Assembly: GCA_025765615.1 (NCBI GenBank)
Contig: JAIVFJ010000289.1
Location: 1 to 64,000, forward strand
Direction of reading: 5' to 3'
DNA: 64,000 bases
Origin: Zopfochytrium polystomum
Lineage: Eukaryota > Chytridiomycota > Chytridiomycetes > Chytridiales > Chytridiaceae
Positions 33,239 to 45,119 of this stretch are shown in pieces. Position numbers and translations under genes: made by a program. Below the pieces are notes generated by a model. It searched no databases and had not been told where the DNA came from. It was given only the letters and a program-made list of their open reading frames with translations. Positions within the stretch are counted from its first letter, which is position 1, and each line of letters opens with the position of its first letter.

Positions 33239-36200
33239 ATGAACGGCGACCGGGACGGCCGCGACTTTGCGCCGTCCGCGTCGTTGTCGGCGCCGTCGTC
33301 GTCGTCGTCGTCGTCGTCGCGGCCCACACCCCCAACGGCGCCGCCTCGAACCGCCTCGAGGCCCACTGTGGCGGCGGCGGCGGCGGCGGCAATGGCTGCC
33401 GCTTCGCCCTCCTCGGCGGCGCTGTCGCCGTCAAACACTCAGCTGCCGCAGCACTACCAACACCAGTATCAGCGGCAGCAGCAGCAGCACCAACCCCTCG
33501 GGACAGTCGCGAACATCCAACCCGTGAACACCGAGGCCAGCCAGCGTTGGGATCTCCAACGGGAACCCTACTATCCCCCGCGGCAGACCCAACAGCACCA
33601 AGAACAACAAATGCAACAACAACCGCTACAGCCCACCCACGATCACCAATGGCGTCAGCAGCAACCACCTCTCCAGACTGCAACTGGCGGTGCGCGTTCG
33701 CCCCACACCACCAGCTTGACAGACCCTGGTTACGCCCATCCCGCATCGATGATTCAGGCGACTTGGCCTTCCTATCAACAGGAACATGCTGCATCACGCA
33801 CCTACGACCACAGGTTGCCCCACCATTCGAACCCGCAATTCGCCGCTGGGGCAGATGGTCTTCAGCCGCCGTTTCACAATCAACCCGCGCAACAACTAAA
33901 CGCTGCAAATATTATGCCACCCCCACGATCGTTTCAATTGGGAACAGACACTACAAGTGGCAACACATTCTTCGCAAACGGCCAGCCCGCCTATCCGCCG
34001 TCGGTAGCCCAACCTGCCTCTCCCTCGGCTCCTCCAGCAACCACGCCTTCTGGGAACAATGTCTTCGGCAATAACAACCTCGACAACGCCCGCCGCGAAG
34101 CAGCGTACCCATCCAACCCATCCAAGCCGCTGCCCTTCTTCGACGGAACTTTTTACTGGGTCGAGTGCTCCCGGCGTTCGGACGGAGCGCCCCCGCCCAG
34201 CATGGACCACGCGCCGTCGGTCACCGCGCAAGACTTTGACTGGCGCTGGCGGTTCACGGTCCCGCACCCGCAGCTCCTCGCGCTGGGCATCGACACGCGG
34301 CGCATCTGCCGCATCGACCCGCCGACGCCGCGCGGGATCGCGTCGACGCCGACGTCGGCGCGGGCGGCAGCGGCCGCGCGCGGGGCGTACTATGCGTATT
34401 CGCGTTCGTGGGACGGGCAGGTGAAGACGATTGGTGGTGTCGGGGACCAGCGCGGTAGCTGGCTGCTGATCAGCCGGCGAGAGGTGTCGCGTCTGCTCGC
34501 GGGGCTGTCGACGCTGGCGCAGGTGCCCGTGGCAAAGTGGAGACCCATCACCTGGACCGAGGCCCAGCGGCGCGAGCAGGAGGAGCTGAAGCGCGGCCTT
34601 GCTGACGGCAAGCTGTGGGTCGACGTCCTGTCCGTCGACCAATTCGACATGGACGATGTGGCGGGTCTGGTGCCGATGATGACCTGGATTTACGAGGTTA
34701 GTGCAAATCAAAGGTCCTATGTCTTCGACGTAACCGAATTCTCACCTTTCAAAAAACTCACCACTCTCTACAAACCCCACATCAATGTGCGACTTGCAAC
34801 GGCCGTATCCAAACTTTAGTGTGCAATGCTCGTCATCGTCCCGATGCGTTACGAGCAAATGGACAGCGTGATGCACCAGGTTTTTGACGGCAAGGCACCC
34901 ACCAACGCGGAGCTAGACGAGTTAGAAGGCTACTGCAAGCGGACGTGGACGCTGCAGGAAACCGTAAACGCCTCTGCGGTTCGGGTGGTCTTTTACAACA
35001 AGGGAGTGGTGGAGAACCCAAACTACTTTCACACCGACTGGGGCAAGTTCATGAGCTTCCGAGAGTGGGCGTGGATTCTGTGGCACCGGGACAAGGACTA
35101 TCCCTTCGCGGACTTGAACCACAAGCAGATGGGCTCCTTGACAAAAGTCGGGGAGCGCGAGCGGTACATTGCGATGGGTATCGACGTCCTCGCAATCGTT
35201 ATGCTCATCGTGTCGATTGTCACCGACTCGCGCAGCCAGACGAGCGCAGCGTCGGTCCAAAAGAACTTCAACCTCGACAACCTGACGCTGCGGCAGGTTC
35301 GATTTCTTCGCGTGTTCAAGGAAGGGTACAAGACGACGAAAAAGCGCGTCCGCCGGATCACGCCGGCCGTGGAGAACAGGGCGCTGATGCGGCTTGCGGT
35401 GCTCGCCGCGTCCACGCTTGCCGAGAAACCGTGGGACCGCGTGCACGCCACGTACAACCTGTTTCGGCTGATCGACCGGGACATTGTCGCTGGCGCCGCG
35501 AGCCCCGAAAGGCCGCTGCCGGCGGCACCGAACGGGGCGGCGCATGCGGTGGTGGGGGACCCGCGAGTGTTTGCGGCGCGGCAGCCGGGGGCGGACGGAG
35601 AGAGCCGGCTGCTTCCGTACAAGGAGAACCTGGACGACACGCTGTTCGATCTGCGCAACCGGATGCTGGAGGTGGGCAAGATCTACGTAGGGACGTTTAC
35701 GCGGACGGCGGGTTCGGCCACCGTCGGTGGCGGGACGCCGTTCTGGCGTGCGGTGCAGGGCGTGCCGGACAAGACCGAGTACGACGCGGTGCTGGTCGCG
35801 GACGCGCTGGCGCGGCAGGACTTGTTCCTGCGCGGCGGTTTCCACGCGGATACCGGTTTCCGCGCGCTTGTTTGGCCTGAGCCGGACGCGTGCCTCGCGG
35901 ACAACGGGAGCACGCTGCTGTTGTCGAACGTGGCTGTCCTTACCGTCGACTCCGTATCGACGGGACCTGTCCGCGACGACTTGGCGCGCACGATGTTGTT
36001 TGCTCTCCGGAACCAGAAGCTGTCGGTGCCAAACCTGCGATTGGCCGTGGCTTACTCGTTGGAAGGTTTTCTGTACGAGTTTGACATCACCGACGCCAAA
36101 AAAAGGAGGTGGTACGAGTTGCACAAGCAACAAGAGACGTTTGCGTTTGGCAAGCTGGAGCACGAATTTTTAGCAACCTATGTGTTAGTGTTTTGGATGA

Positions 36201-38488
36201 TGTGGTGCCAACTCAGCGAGAAAAGGATGATTACCGACCTCTTCGGACACTACTGGATGATGAGTTTGATCTGGGTTCCACTCGACATCCTCTTTGTTCT
36301 TGCCGCCTTTGGAAAACCTTCCGACGCATCGATCGCTCTGATAGTCTTCTACATCCTTCACGGCCTCTACCTCCTTTTTCCCTACGGCTACGACCGCGCT
36401 TCCACCAAGCACTTTGGCTGGCTCGAGCGAGCATTAAAGTACCCGACCACCACGCTTCTCTTCCGCTTCCTCGCGTTCGTCCCGCTACTCCTCGCCGCGA
36501 TCTTCGAGCTCCCCGCGATCGTGCTCCTGTGGGACTCGCTCTGCGTGTGGCTGCACGTGATGGTGGAGGCGCGGGCGCTGAAAAAGACGGCGGTCAAGAC
36601 GCTCAAGAACTTGTACGCGGACGACGTGGTGCAGCGGGCGCTCAGCGAGCGCGTCGACGCGACGCTACGGCTGGACGACGGCACGTTCTTGAGGGGGATG
36701 GTGCCGGCGTGCTGCGCGCGCGGGTACAAGGTGGTCGACGCGGCGGGGCGGTACACGCTGCTGGACCCGGCGGGAAGGGTGGTGTGCGGGCTGCTGGCGC
36801 GGAGGGTCGGGGGCGCGCGGCGGGCGCCGACGGATACCGTCGCGATCCCGGCGGAGGCGGGGGAGTACGCGGTGAGCGATTTCCGCGCGGTCGCGCCGTA
36901 TGTGGGCGGTGTGGGCGGCGCCGGTTTCCCCGCGGCGGCGGCGGCCACAACGCTGTACGGCAACAGCAGCGGGCTGACGGCGGGGTACTTGTTGCCCGAG
37001 CAACAAGCGGCGTGGAAGCCGGAGGCGGGTGCGGCTGCAGTCGGTGAAATGCCCGGCCAGACGGCGCCGCGGGCGCCGCGATCGACGGCGTCGCTTTTCG
37101 GGCGGCTGTTTAAGAAGCGTGGGGCTTCCAGCGAGGACGATCTGCTGACACCGCGAGAGCTTGTGCGGTGCATCTTCTTGTTGTGGCTGGCGATTTTTCT
37201 CTTCTCGTGGGCCGTGGGTACGACTTCGCTCGCAGTACTCATCGTTCGCAAGAAGAAAAGCGGCAGCGGCAGCGGGGGCGGCAGCAGCGGCGGTGGCGGA
37301 AGCACGCAAGCCGACTACGGGGACTCCGAGCAGATCATGTCCATCTACCTCACCACTGCAAGCGGCTTCGTGACAGTTACCGGGTCCCTTGCTGGCACTG
37401 AGTATTTCGGCACGTCGTATTCTGTGTATGATATTGTTCAAAAAAAGACCCTCAGCAGCGGGTCCCTTCCCAGCACCTTTTTTGACGGTTGGCAGCCTCT
37501 CGCGGTGCCTGACAGCTCGTCGGCGGGGCAGCAGAGGCTCTGTTATGTTAACACGACTGGTGGCTCGAGTTTGTGCTACGGCGCGACCGGTGACATAATC
37601 AGACTGCCGCTGATTCAGAGTATCAAATATTGGACAGCGTGTCGCACGGGGATGCAACTAGCGTACAACAGCAGTGGGTTTGTGGGTATGCTTTCCGACT
37701 CCCAGCCGGGCACAGCCGTTAAAACGTTTGGCCCATACTATTCCACTTGGCCGTTTTTTGCCCGCGAGATTCTGTGCGATGCCTACACCAAGCAGCCAGG
37801 GGCAGCCGCGCGGTTCTACGTCAACTCAGAGGGAACGCTCGTAGCTTTGGACGCAAGCACGTTTGCCCCCACAACAGTTCTTGACGCACCCGGTCAGACA
37901 ACCTCTGGATCCATCGTTGTGCATGGTGACGTTATTTTCTACGCTTATTTCGATGGAACCACGGCGAAGAACTTCCTCGCCCGCCTCCCTCTGTCTGCGT
38001 TTGGTCAAACTTCGACGTCCTCTTCTTCGTCGTCCTCTCTTCCTTCGACCTCGCAGACGCAGTCCGCAAATTCGACCATCTCAAGCGTGTCGACAAGCAC
38101 TGCGTCTTCGTCGTCATCACTCTCGTCGGGGGCGTCGTCATCGTCGTCATCGACATCGTCGACAAAGACGACGTCGACAACCTCCACCTCGACCACAACT
38201 TCAGCAGGCTCGCCGGCTACCGCGACAGCCTCAGTTTCGTCGCTGACCTACAACGCCGCGTTCCGTGACCCGGACAAGGTGGTTGCTCAAGGCGACTTCG
38301 TGTACATGCGCACTTCGAACGGAACGCTTGTGCAGCTCCGCGCTGACACTTTGGCGACCGTGCGGGTTTTTTTCCTGCCGACAACGTATTCGCAGACCTA
38401 CCTCTGCTATGGGATTTCGGTCAAGGACGACCGGTTATATAGTGTCTGTAACAGCTACCTGAGGGTTTGGAAACTGGACTCTTTTTAG
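33239..38488 (+). CDS. Large polytopic membrane protein with HET-like domain and Ser/Thr-rich ectodomain
   Basis: Two exons (33239-34696, 34820-38488; intron gttagt...tttag) give 1,708 residues. Residues 1-300 are Gln/Pro/Ser-rich and disordered. A folded region starts near 300 (PFFDGTFYWVECSRR). At about 460-545 it resembles a HET (heterokaryon-incompatibility) domain: LWVDVLSVDQFD, then MMTWIYECAMLVIVP, then YCKRTWTLQETVNASAVRVV, matching the family's W-x-D-x-(L/I)C-I-x-Q, M-x-x-I-Y-x-x-A and R-x-W-x-x-Q-E pattern. The intron falls inside this domain (WIYE|CAML). Membrane segments are at about 602-622, 938-955, 966-1009, 1029-1067 and 1267-1295. The last 410 residues after KKKSGSGSGGG look extracellular, with many N-T/S sites and a Ser/Thr stalk (about 1550-1630) between repeat-like, possibly propeller, segments. 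HET assignment is by motif only. It could act in self/non-self or ligand sensing, but that is inference. Confidence 0.7.
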
Positions 38489-39745
38489 GGGCTTTTTTCT
38501 TTGTGTTCAGCTATTGACACATTCACTCGCGCGAAGACTAAGTCCTCTGGTGAATCTCTCCACTATCCCTATCCCCCATTATCTCTCTTATCTTTCTGTG
38601 TCTATGGCGGTCGCTTCGACCTATCGTACTCGCTTCAAAGCCAGCTTTTCTTTTTTTGCTTTCTTTTTCCTGCCACCTATCCATAGCAGCGAACCCTTCT
38701 CCTCCTGACCCCCCACCCGCTTGATTTTGCAGGCAAACCGCGAGCTCCGATCTTGTCAGAATAGGCCAAAAGCCTTTTCGTTTTCAGAAATGTGATTCTG
38801 TGCAACCGATCGAGACTGGCCGGTTTTTTTTTTTTTTTTAGCTCTGCTTTGCTTTGCTTTGCTTTGCGTTGCTTTGCATTCCTCTTTCTCCTCTCGGGGA
38901 GGCCTCATATGTCGACGACAATCCCAATCCAATCCAACGCGGGGAGGGCCGAATCTCACGCCGCCCGAATTTTGGCCTCATCGGAAAACAAACAATGCAA
39001 CGTAACGCCGATTTTCGCGATTTTTTCGCGCGGCGCCGGATATCTTTTTCTCTTTCTGGGCGGGCTGGAACTGTTGGAATGTGCCCGCGCGAAAAAGGAA
39101 GAATTAATTAAAAAGAAAAACTTGACTTGTCACGCCCTTCTGCTCTCGCTCCCGAGATCGCGACCACGCAACCACTCTCGAGGCCATATCTCAACAGGAA
39201 CGAAGCCAAAAAATTCAATCCGCCAATTTTACATATTTAGTACATGCACAGTATTTAGCATAATGCACAGACAAATACAGTAAAATGCGAAAGCCCGCAG
39301 GGCGCCAGATGGATAATAAAATACGACACTGACGGGAGATGCCCCAGCGCCAACGGCAGGCAACGGAGGGACGCCGAGGAGCTGCGACGTCGGAACGAGG
39401 TGGGGAACGGAGGAGGGCCTTCAGGTTTTGCAACAATCAAAGAACAAACGAACCTCAAGCAAATGGAGCATGCATTCTTTCTTCTTTCGCTTGTTTTTTT
39501 TGGATGCTTTTGTTTCGTTACGATTTCTTCGCTCTCTAGCAAGCCGTTCGCAAACCGTTCGCAAACGCAATTCAACAAAGGAGAACATTGGAAACGGTAC
39601 AAACGAGCAAAACAGAGGGGGAAAGGGGAAAGGGGGGTCGCGTAAAAAGGAAAGCGAAGAGTGGGAAAATAGGAGACGAAATACGTCAGGGTCAGGAGAA
39701 GAGGGTTGTCAAGCGACTCCCACCCTCCCACGGCGGCGGCTCTGC
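38489..39745. other. Intergenic between convergent genes
   Basis: A T-run at about 38824-38839 is followed by (tttgc)n-like sequence. AT-rich stretches near 39090-39330 probably hold the two 3' UTRs. Open frames here are low-complexity. No gene supported. Confidence 0.5.
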
Positions 39746-40402
39746 TCAAGCGGCGAACGAAGCGACGAGGCCAGCGACGACACCAGCGATCACAAAGAGC
39801 GACGCGGCGCTCGACTTGCGCGCTGCGCTCTTGGTGGTCGTCGGCGCCGCCGACGGGCTCGGCGTTCCGCTCGGCACGGCGAGGGCGGTTCCGTTCGCCG
39901 ACGCGACCGAGATGACAAAGTGCCCCGTGTCCTTTGCGCAGCTGAGCGGCGTCGCGTTGTCCAGCGTGACGGCCGGCGTGCCGGAACACGACGGGTTCTG
40001 GTAAATCTTGAAGGTGGCCGTCGTACCCGAAATGGTCGCCACGAAGCCAGAGTCGGTCGACTTGGACCCCGTGGTGTAGCACGCCCCGTCCGCCCGCGCG
40101 TACACCCCGCCGGCGTACGCGCCGCACCCGGCCTCGTACCCGGACACCCCGACGAAGCTCGTCTTGCCGAACCGCTGCGCCGCGATCGTGTCAAAGTTGC
40201 CGTCCGTGCAGTCTAGCGCGACGTACGGCCCCAGCGCCTGGCGCGCGCACGGCATCGTTTGGCAGCCGGTCGAGCTGAGGGCGTGCACGATCATGCCCAG
40301 CGAGCTGTCGCTGCACGTCGAGTCGGTGTAGGCGTAGAAGTTGGCCGGACCTGACGACGCTGCGGATTGGAGTTGGCGGATGAGTTCGGCGAAGGATGTC
40401 AT
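39746..40402 (-). CDS. Cys-rich surface protein with GPI-like C-terminus
   Basis: Single exon, 218 residues, no recognised family. Eight cysteines are spread through the body (for example STCSDSS, GCQTMPC, LDCTDGN, EAGCGAY, GACYTTG, PSCSGTP, LSCAKD). A Ser/Thr/Pro stretch precedes a C-terminal hydrophobic tail (SLFVIAGVVAGLVASFAA), as in GPI-anchored wall proteins. The N-terminus (MTSFAELIRQLQSAASSGPA) has no hydrophobic core, although everything else implies secretion. No ATG lies between it and a TATA box 95 bases upstream, so the start seems right and the signal peptide may have been lost or altered by a small indel. Confidence 0.6.
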   Translation of the reverse strand: MTSFAELIRQLQSAASSGPANFYAYTDSTCSDSSLGMIVHALSSTGCQTMPCARQALGPYVALDCTDGNFDTIAAQRFGKTSFVGVSGYEAGCGAYAGGVYARADGACYTTGSKSTDSGFVATISGTTATFKIYQNPSCSGTPAVTLDNATPLSCAKDTGHFVISVASANGTALAVPSGTPSPSAAPTTTKSAARKSSAASLFVIAGVVAGLVASFAA

Positions 40403-40496
40403 CCTGTGCGTGTGTGTGCTTGTGGAATGGCAGGGTTCTTGAGAGAGGGAGAAGATTGGGGTGGCTGTTGTGAGATTTCAATGAGGGGCGATACCC

Positions 40497-40507
40497 TCCT
40501 TTTATAC
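40497..40507 (-). promoter_or_regulatory. TATA box of the Cys-rich surface protein gene
   Basis: On the minus strand this reads GAGTATAAAAGG, about 95 bases upstream of the ATG at 40402, with a CA/CT-rich leader between and no intervening ATG. Confidence 0.55.
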
Positions 40508-40509
40508 TC

Positions 40510-40606
40510 TCGCGCCAAAGCGAATCACCGCTTCTTCTCCAGACCTTCTTTGCTGCGTGTGCGTACGCGAGCCTGTCTGTCCGTCTATCCGTCTGTCTGT
40601 CTGTGT

Positions 40607-40638
<32 letters not shown>

Positions 40639-42026
40639 CCTCTCTCTCTCTTTCTTTCTGGTTTTTTTTTGCGCCACTTTTTGCGCCACTTTGGGTGTCT
40701 TGCCATGCCCAAAAAAGGAAACGCAGCGCAGAACGATTTACCTCTTCACGTGTAGATAGAAGCAGGAGACAACGCCGCAAGTAGAAAGCGGTGGAGTGTC
40801 TCTCCCTCGATGTCTCTCTTCAGTGTCAACAGTGTTTCTCTCATCCCAATTTGATTGGCCCCGGCGGAACAGCTCCCGCTGGCTCTCCTGGTCCCCACAG
40901 GACAACCCCGCCTTTCCCCCGCCTCCCGCTTTCGCACTCTAGTATTATAGAAAATTCCAGCACAATGCTTCGACTGCAACACAAGGAAGCCGAAGGCCTC
41001 ATCCCGAATCCCCTTGTGAAAAACCCAAAAACACCCCCGGCTACAGGGATGCAGAATGTGTCAGCGAAGCGAGGCGAGGAGGGAAGCTATGTTGACGCTC
41101 GATCGAGCTTTTTTGTCCGTCCCAAAAAAGGAAAAAAGCCCAATTTTTTCTTAGCTCGGTAGCTGCAAAGCGACGGAACGGAAGCGAACTGGGAGAGATG
41201 GCCAAAGGTATACGCAGCCAGCGGACAAACAGACAACCTCCCTCCCCCAAAAAAACCCAGGTAAAAAGACCACAGGGGGGAAAAAAGGTGGCCCTGGGAA
41301 AAAGGGGGAGGCAACGAGAGAAGTGTGGTAACATGTCCGTAATGAAAGGAACCTTACACACCCTGGCGCGGCCCCGTCCTCGATGGCCGAGTGCCGACTA
41401 TCCAAAGACAAACATAGAAATAAGAATGCTGAATAATATCTCTCTCTGCGCCCCTGCGCGGTGTGTGATCGCTTGCGCGTCTGGCGTACGTCGTGCTTCC
41501 TTACTGCGGTTTCGTCGGCTTGTCTCCCGCTCTTGACCCTCTCGCCTCCAACACTACGCACAGTGGAGTGTCCCGCACCAAAAGAACCCGGTTGGGTAGT
41601 AGAATTGCGTCCGTGCCTTGCCAATCCATCATTCTCTGGCGATGTTGAAGCATCACCGTCCGTGTGTGCACCACCGTTGAGCACCAGCCCTTGCCGAGGT
41701 TAGCTACCTCATTTTTGTTTGTTCAAGGCGTTGCTGCCCCAGCAAGACGATAGCTCACCTAAAAGCAGTGTTGAGTGACCAGACCGCGCGTCACTCTGGA
41801 TCCATGTAACGAGACAGATAGAGAAGCGACCGGTCGGGCAACGGATGTGTCACCGCTTGCGACTATCGGTGCCTCAACGAGCAAGGGGGACCGTCGTCAA
41901 CCGTACGACCAAAAAGGGACTCTGACCGTGACCAACGAGAAAAAAAAATATGGTGGGTTCAGGGAGCACACCACACAGAGTCACGCCTGTACGCTGAGAT
42001 CTCACTACGAATCGGTACCACACGGC
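40510..42026. other. Intergenic with CT microsatellite
   Basis: A (CT)n tract with flanking gtct units lies at about 40575-40660, just upstream of the TATA box. The remainder has short frames of no recognisable content, including purine-rich and G-run stretches at about 41270-41320. Confidence 0.4.
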
Positions 42027-42489
42027 TCAGGGTCGCGTCCCAGTCGTGCCCTGGACAATCTCCAGAGAGGCGGACTTCCAACGTCCAATTGGGATTGGTG
42101 CGGCAGTCCGACGAGCGTGAAACTCCCGGAAATATTGTTCTTGCACCAGCCTGATCTCCACAGCAGAGCGCGTGGACCCGGACATGCTCTGAAGCGCGAC
42201 GCGTAACCCGAAAGGGGAGGGTCACACTTTTTGCATTTTTACGCATCTTTGCAGTTCTTCGCATTACACAACTGTGGCGCGCGCTTCGTTGTTGGCCTTA
42301 CCTGATACGATGTTCCGCCAATCTCGGTCTTGTCTCCCGTTTCAAGACCTGCGGTCGCGACAGACTCGCCAACCTCGGAGATGGTGCCAGCAGGATAAGA
42401 GCCACTGCCGCGAAGGCGCCGAGGATGTGGCAGCAACCGCGCAACAAGTCACGCTGCTCCGGTGGAGCATCGATAGCTGTGCGTTCCAT
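42027..42489 (-). CDS. Candidate small secreted or anchored protein, two exons, frame problem
   Basis: From an ATG at 42489 the minus strand encodes a hydrophobic N-terminal segment (CCHILGAFAAVALILLAPS), like a signal anchor. About 100 bases on, a different frame reads GTISEVGESVATAGLETGDK and TEIGGTSYQ, ending at a good donor (gtaagg at 42301). An acceptor (cgcttcag) leads to 42027-42188, reading RSAVEIRLVQEQYFREFHAR and stopping at 42027. The two parts of exon 1 differ by one base, so a frameshift near 42390 or a missed feature is needed. No family recognised. Confidence 0.3.
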
Positions 42490-42681
42490 TGAAGCCCGCG
42501 GTCGCGGTCGTCGCATTTGTCGTCGGCTCCCTCGATTTCTGCGACAGTCAGTTATATTGGACTTCATCTTTCGGCTGGCTGGATAGCAGGGAGGAACAGA
42601 GGAAGAGCGCTCGCGAGAGCCGTCGTTCTCTGGTATTTTTTTTTTACCCTTTTTTCGCTGCTCGTGGGGATCCCTCGTCAC

Positions 42682-42715
<34 letters not shown>

Positions 42716-43311
42716 ACAGGTTTGCGGTACACCACCCGGCATTCACAAAAATTTCCGGCGTCGCCGAAGCGTGCTGTGTGCTTCGCCCCGCACATCCGCC
42801 TTTCGGCCGGCCAGACAGACACACAGACACACCGCCGGCTGTGTTCCATCACGTGTGTTTACGTGTTTTCGTGGTTTTTCCTCTGTCAGTCAAAGGACAC
42901 AAGCCAATTTTTGTTTACTTTCTTGCTCCGCATCGCACAAACCGTCTGCCTTTCATAGGGGAAACGAGAAGGAAGCAAGCGGTTGCGGGGTCGGACCTTT
43001 GTCGTTCGTATTGCATTTCTTCTCCGCGCGTTCTCCTGCGTAAAATAGATGAACTCTCGCACTTTCCCCGCGGTTTTCCCGGATTCTAAAATAAATAAAA
43101 AAATGAAGAATAACAACAAAAAAAAGGACAAATTAAGTAACCCGCGGGGTGCTCAGCCCTGGTCAGCCCGTCCGGACGGTTGCCGTTCGAGCTATCATAG
43201 TGATAGTTGACCGGTTGGGGTTGAGAGTGTGTGCGTTGCGTGTGTGTGTGCGAGCAGTGCGGACACAGAAGGTCTTCTGTTGTATTGTCCCCCTACACAC
43301 ACACACACACA

Positions 43312-43377
<66 letters not shown>

Positions 43378-43436
43378 CCCCTCTCTCCCTTTCACTCTTT
43401 CACTCGTTAAATAGCTGCAATAAACCAACACAATCC
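42490..43436. other. Intergenic with CA and CT microsatellites
   Basis: A CA repeat at about 42683-42715 and a CA-then-CT composite at about 43290-43373. The latter ends 60 bases before the next gene's ATG and so probably lies in its promoter or 5' UTR. No gene recognised. Confidence 0.5.
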
Positions 43437-44382
43437 ATGAGTACAAAATCGACTAGAACAATGACCCACCACGCTCGCGAGCACAAGCCGGCCTCTGCGC
43501 AAAGACCAGCAAAATTCCTCTCCCTCTTCGCAGCCCTCCTGGCCGCTATCTGCCTCTCTTTCGTCGTTCAGGCGGCCCAGGGCTCACCCGATCCCAACCC
43601 GCACCCGCTCCCCGTCCCTCTCCCTGCCCCTCTTCCGGGCGACAAAGTCTATCGCGCGCTAACAAGGGAGGACCGCGAGCACCTCGACGCCGGAAGGGGC
43701 ATTCCGGCGACGGACCCTAACGCGAGCATCACGCCGCAGCAGCACCAGGCCGGTAAAAAACCGAGCCAGTACATCTCCACGACGCGGAACGAGGACAAGG
43801 TCCGCAACTCTTTCGACAGCGGCAACGGCATCGTCAAGATCAACTTGAACAAGGTTCCAGGCAACAAGGTGGACATGACACAGCACTCCAAGGCGAACCC
43901 GGACAAGTTCACCGAGTTCCAGCGGGCCATCATGAAGCGCGAGAAGGAGGTTCTGATTGAAGGCCACATTCCCGGCGACGCGTGCAAGCTGGTCCGGCGT
44001 GACGGGGTGAGTGCTTGTGTTCCGTCCCCTCCCTCCCTCCGAGCCTTCAATTCTCCCGCATTTGGTCCACGTCTACTACCTTTCGGCTTTGGTCACCATA
44101 GTAACACACTACCATCGCCCGCTTTAATCCACAAAACTCTATCTTTGGACCTCAAACAATCGGCAGACCACCCTCTACCGCCGTGGCTGCAGTGAGGCGG
44201 CAAAGAGCAGAGGCGCGTCCAAAACTCCAAGAACCAGCCCCACAGCTGCCAATGCCAGGGGACGCTCCGGAGCACCAAACGCCAAGAATGCAGCCCCCAA
44301 GCGTGCTGCTTCAAAGCCGTCCGCTGCCCCGGCAAAGGTTTCGGGCAAAAAGAAGTTCCGTGCGGTTGGACGGACGGCCTGA
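43437..44382 (+). CDS. Secreted ADP-ribosyltransferase-like protein with basic tail
   Basis: Two exons (43437-44006, 44167-44382; GT-AG intron) give 261 residues. An N-terminal signal sequence has its core at about 27-46 (FLSLFAALLAAICLSFVV); a second ATG at residue 9 is possible. The globular part (about 60-190) has the order seen in ART-fold domains of polymorphic toxins and fungal secreted proteins: an arginine in KVYRALTREDR, a Ser-Thr motif in PSQYISTTRNED, a beta-rich GIVKINLNKVPG, and a glutamate-bearing KREKEVLIEGHIPGDA. This assignment is by pattern, not by search. After TTLYRRG the last 60 residues are Lys/Arg/Ala/Pro-rich, like a histone H1 tail, ending KKKFRAVGRTA. If active it would modify a target with ADP-ribose from NAD. 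The target is unknown and activity is not shown. Confidence 0.55.
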
Positions 44383-44515
44383 TCGAATTGCTGGAAGCTA
44401 AAAGACTCCATTACATCTTCCTTACTGTAGTTTTTGTTCAGCCCTTTTTCTCGCTTTTCGGCGCTCTCTAAGGTTTTTTGTTGTTTTCAGGGTGCTCGTT
44501 TTGGACACGCGCGCG

Positions 44516-44550
<35 letters not shown>

Positions 44551-45119
44551 AATGTGCGAATCGCTTGATGGATTGGAGTCAGGAAAAAGGTTTTTGCGTT
44601 GGACGCACCAAACAAAAGCATCCAAACATACTTTGGGGTTGTGAAAGCAGTTGGAAGGGAACGTTTAGGATTTAGGAGAGACTCCAGGGCAACTGGAAGG
44701 CGACAGAGAACTGCAATGGTGCACTGCTTTCCCAGCCTGTCGCCGATGGCTTCAGGAGCGGTTGTAGTGCGTACTTGGCGAGTATGCTCTTTCGTGGGCA
44801 TAGATCGACAGTTGACGTGATGGCGCTTTCGCCACGGGCTTGGCAGTCGCGGGTTTCGCCACCGACTAGGCAGGCGTGACTTTCGTCGCCGTGTGCCATC
44901 CAGTGCCTCCACCCGCAGGCGTGCAACGCTGCCTTAGCCGCTGACAGCGCTGCCAGGTTTCGAAGAGCTGCCGACACCAGCTGTGACTGCGACGTCTCGG
45001 TGCATCCACTGATTGCGGTCTGCACGGTCGCAGCCAAAATGTTTTTTTTTTTGTTTCCGGGGCGTCGTCACAATTAATCATTTTTTTTCGGTCCCCAACT
45101 GTTGTTTTGTAGCGCTGCT
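44383..45119. other. Intergenic with GT repeat
   Basis: A (GT)n tract lies at about 44517-44549. GC-rich sequence gives way at about 45040 to the AT-rich retroelement relic. No gene recognised. Confidence 0.45.
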
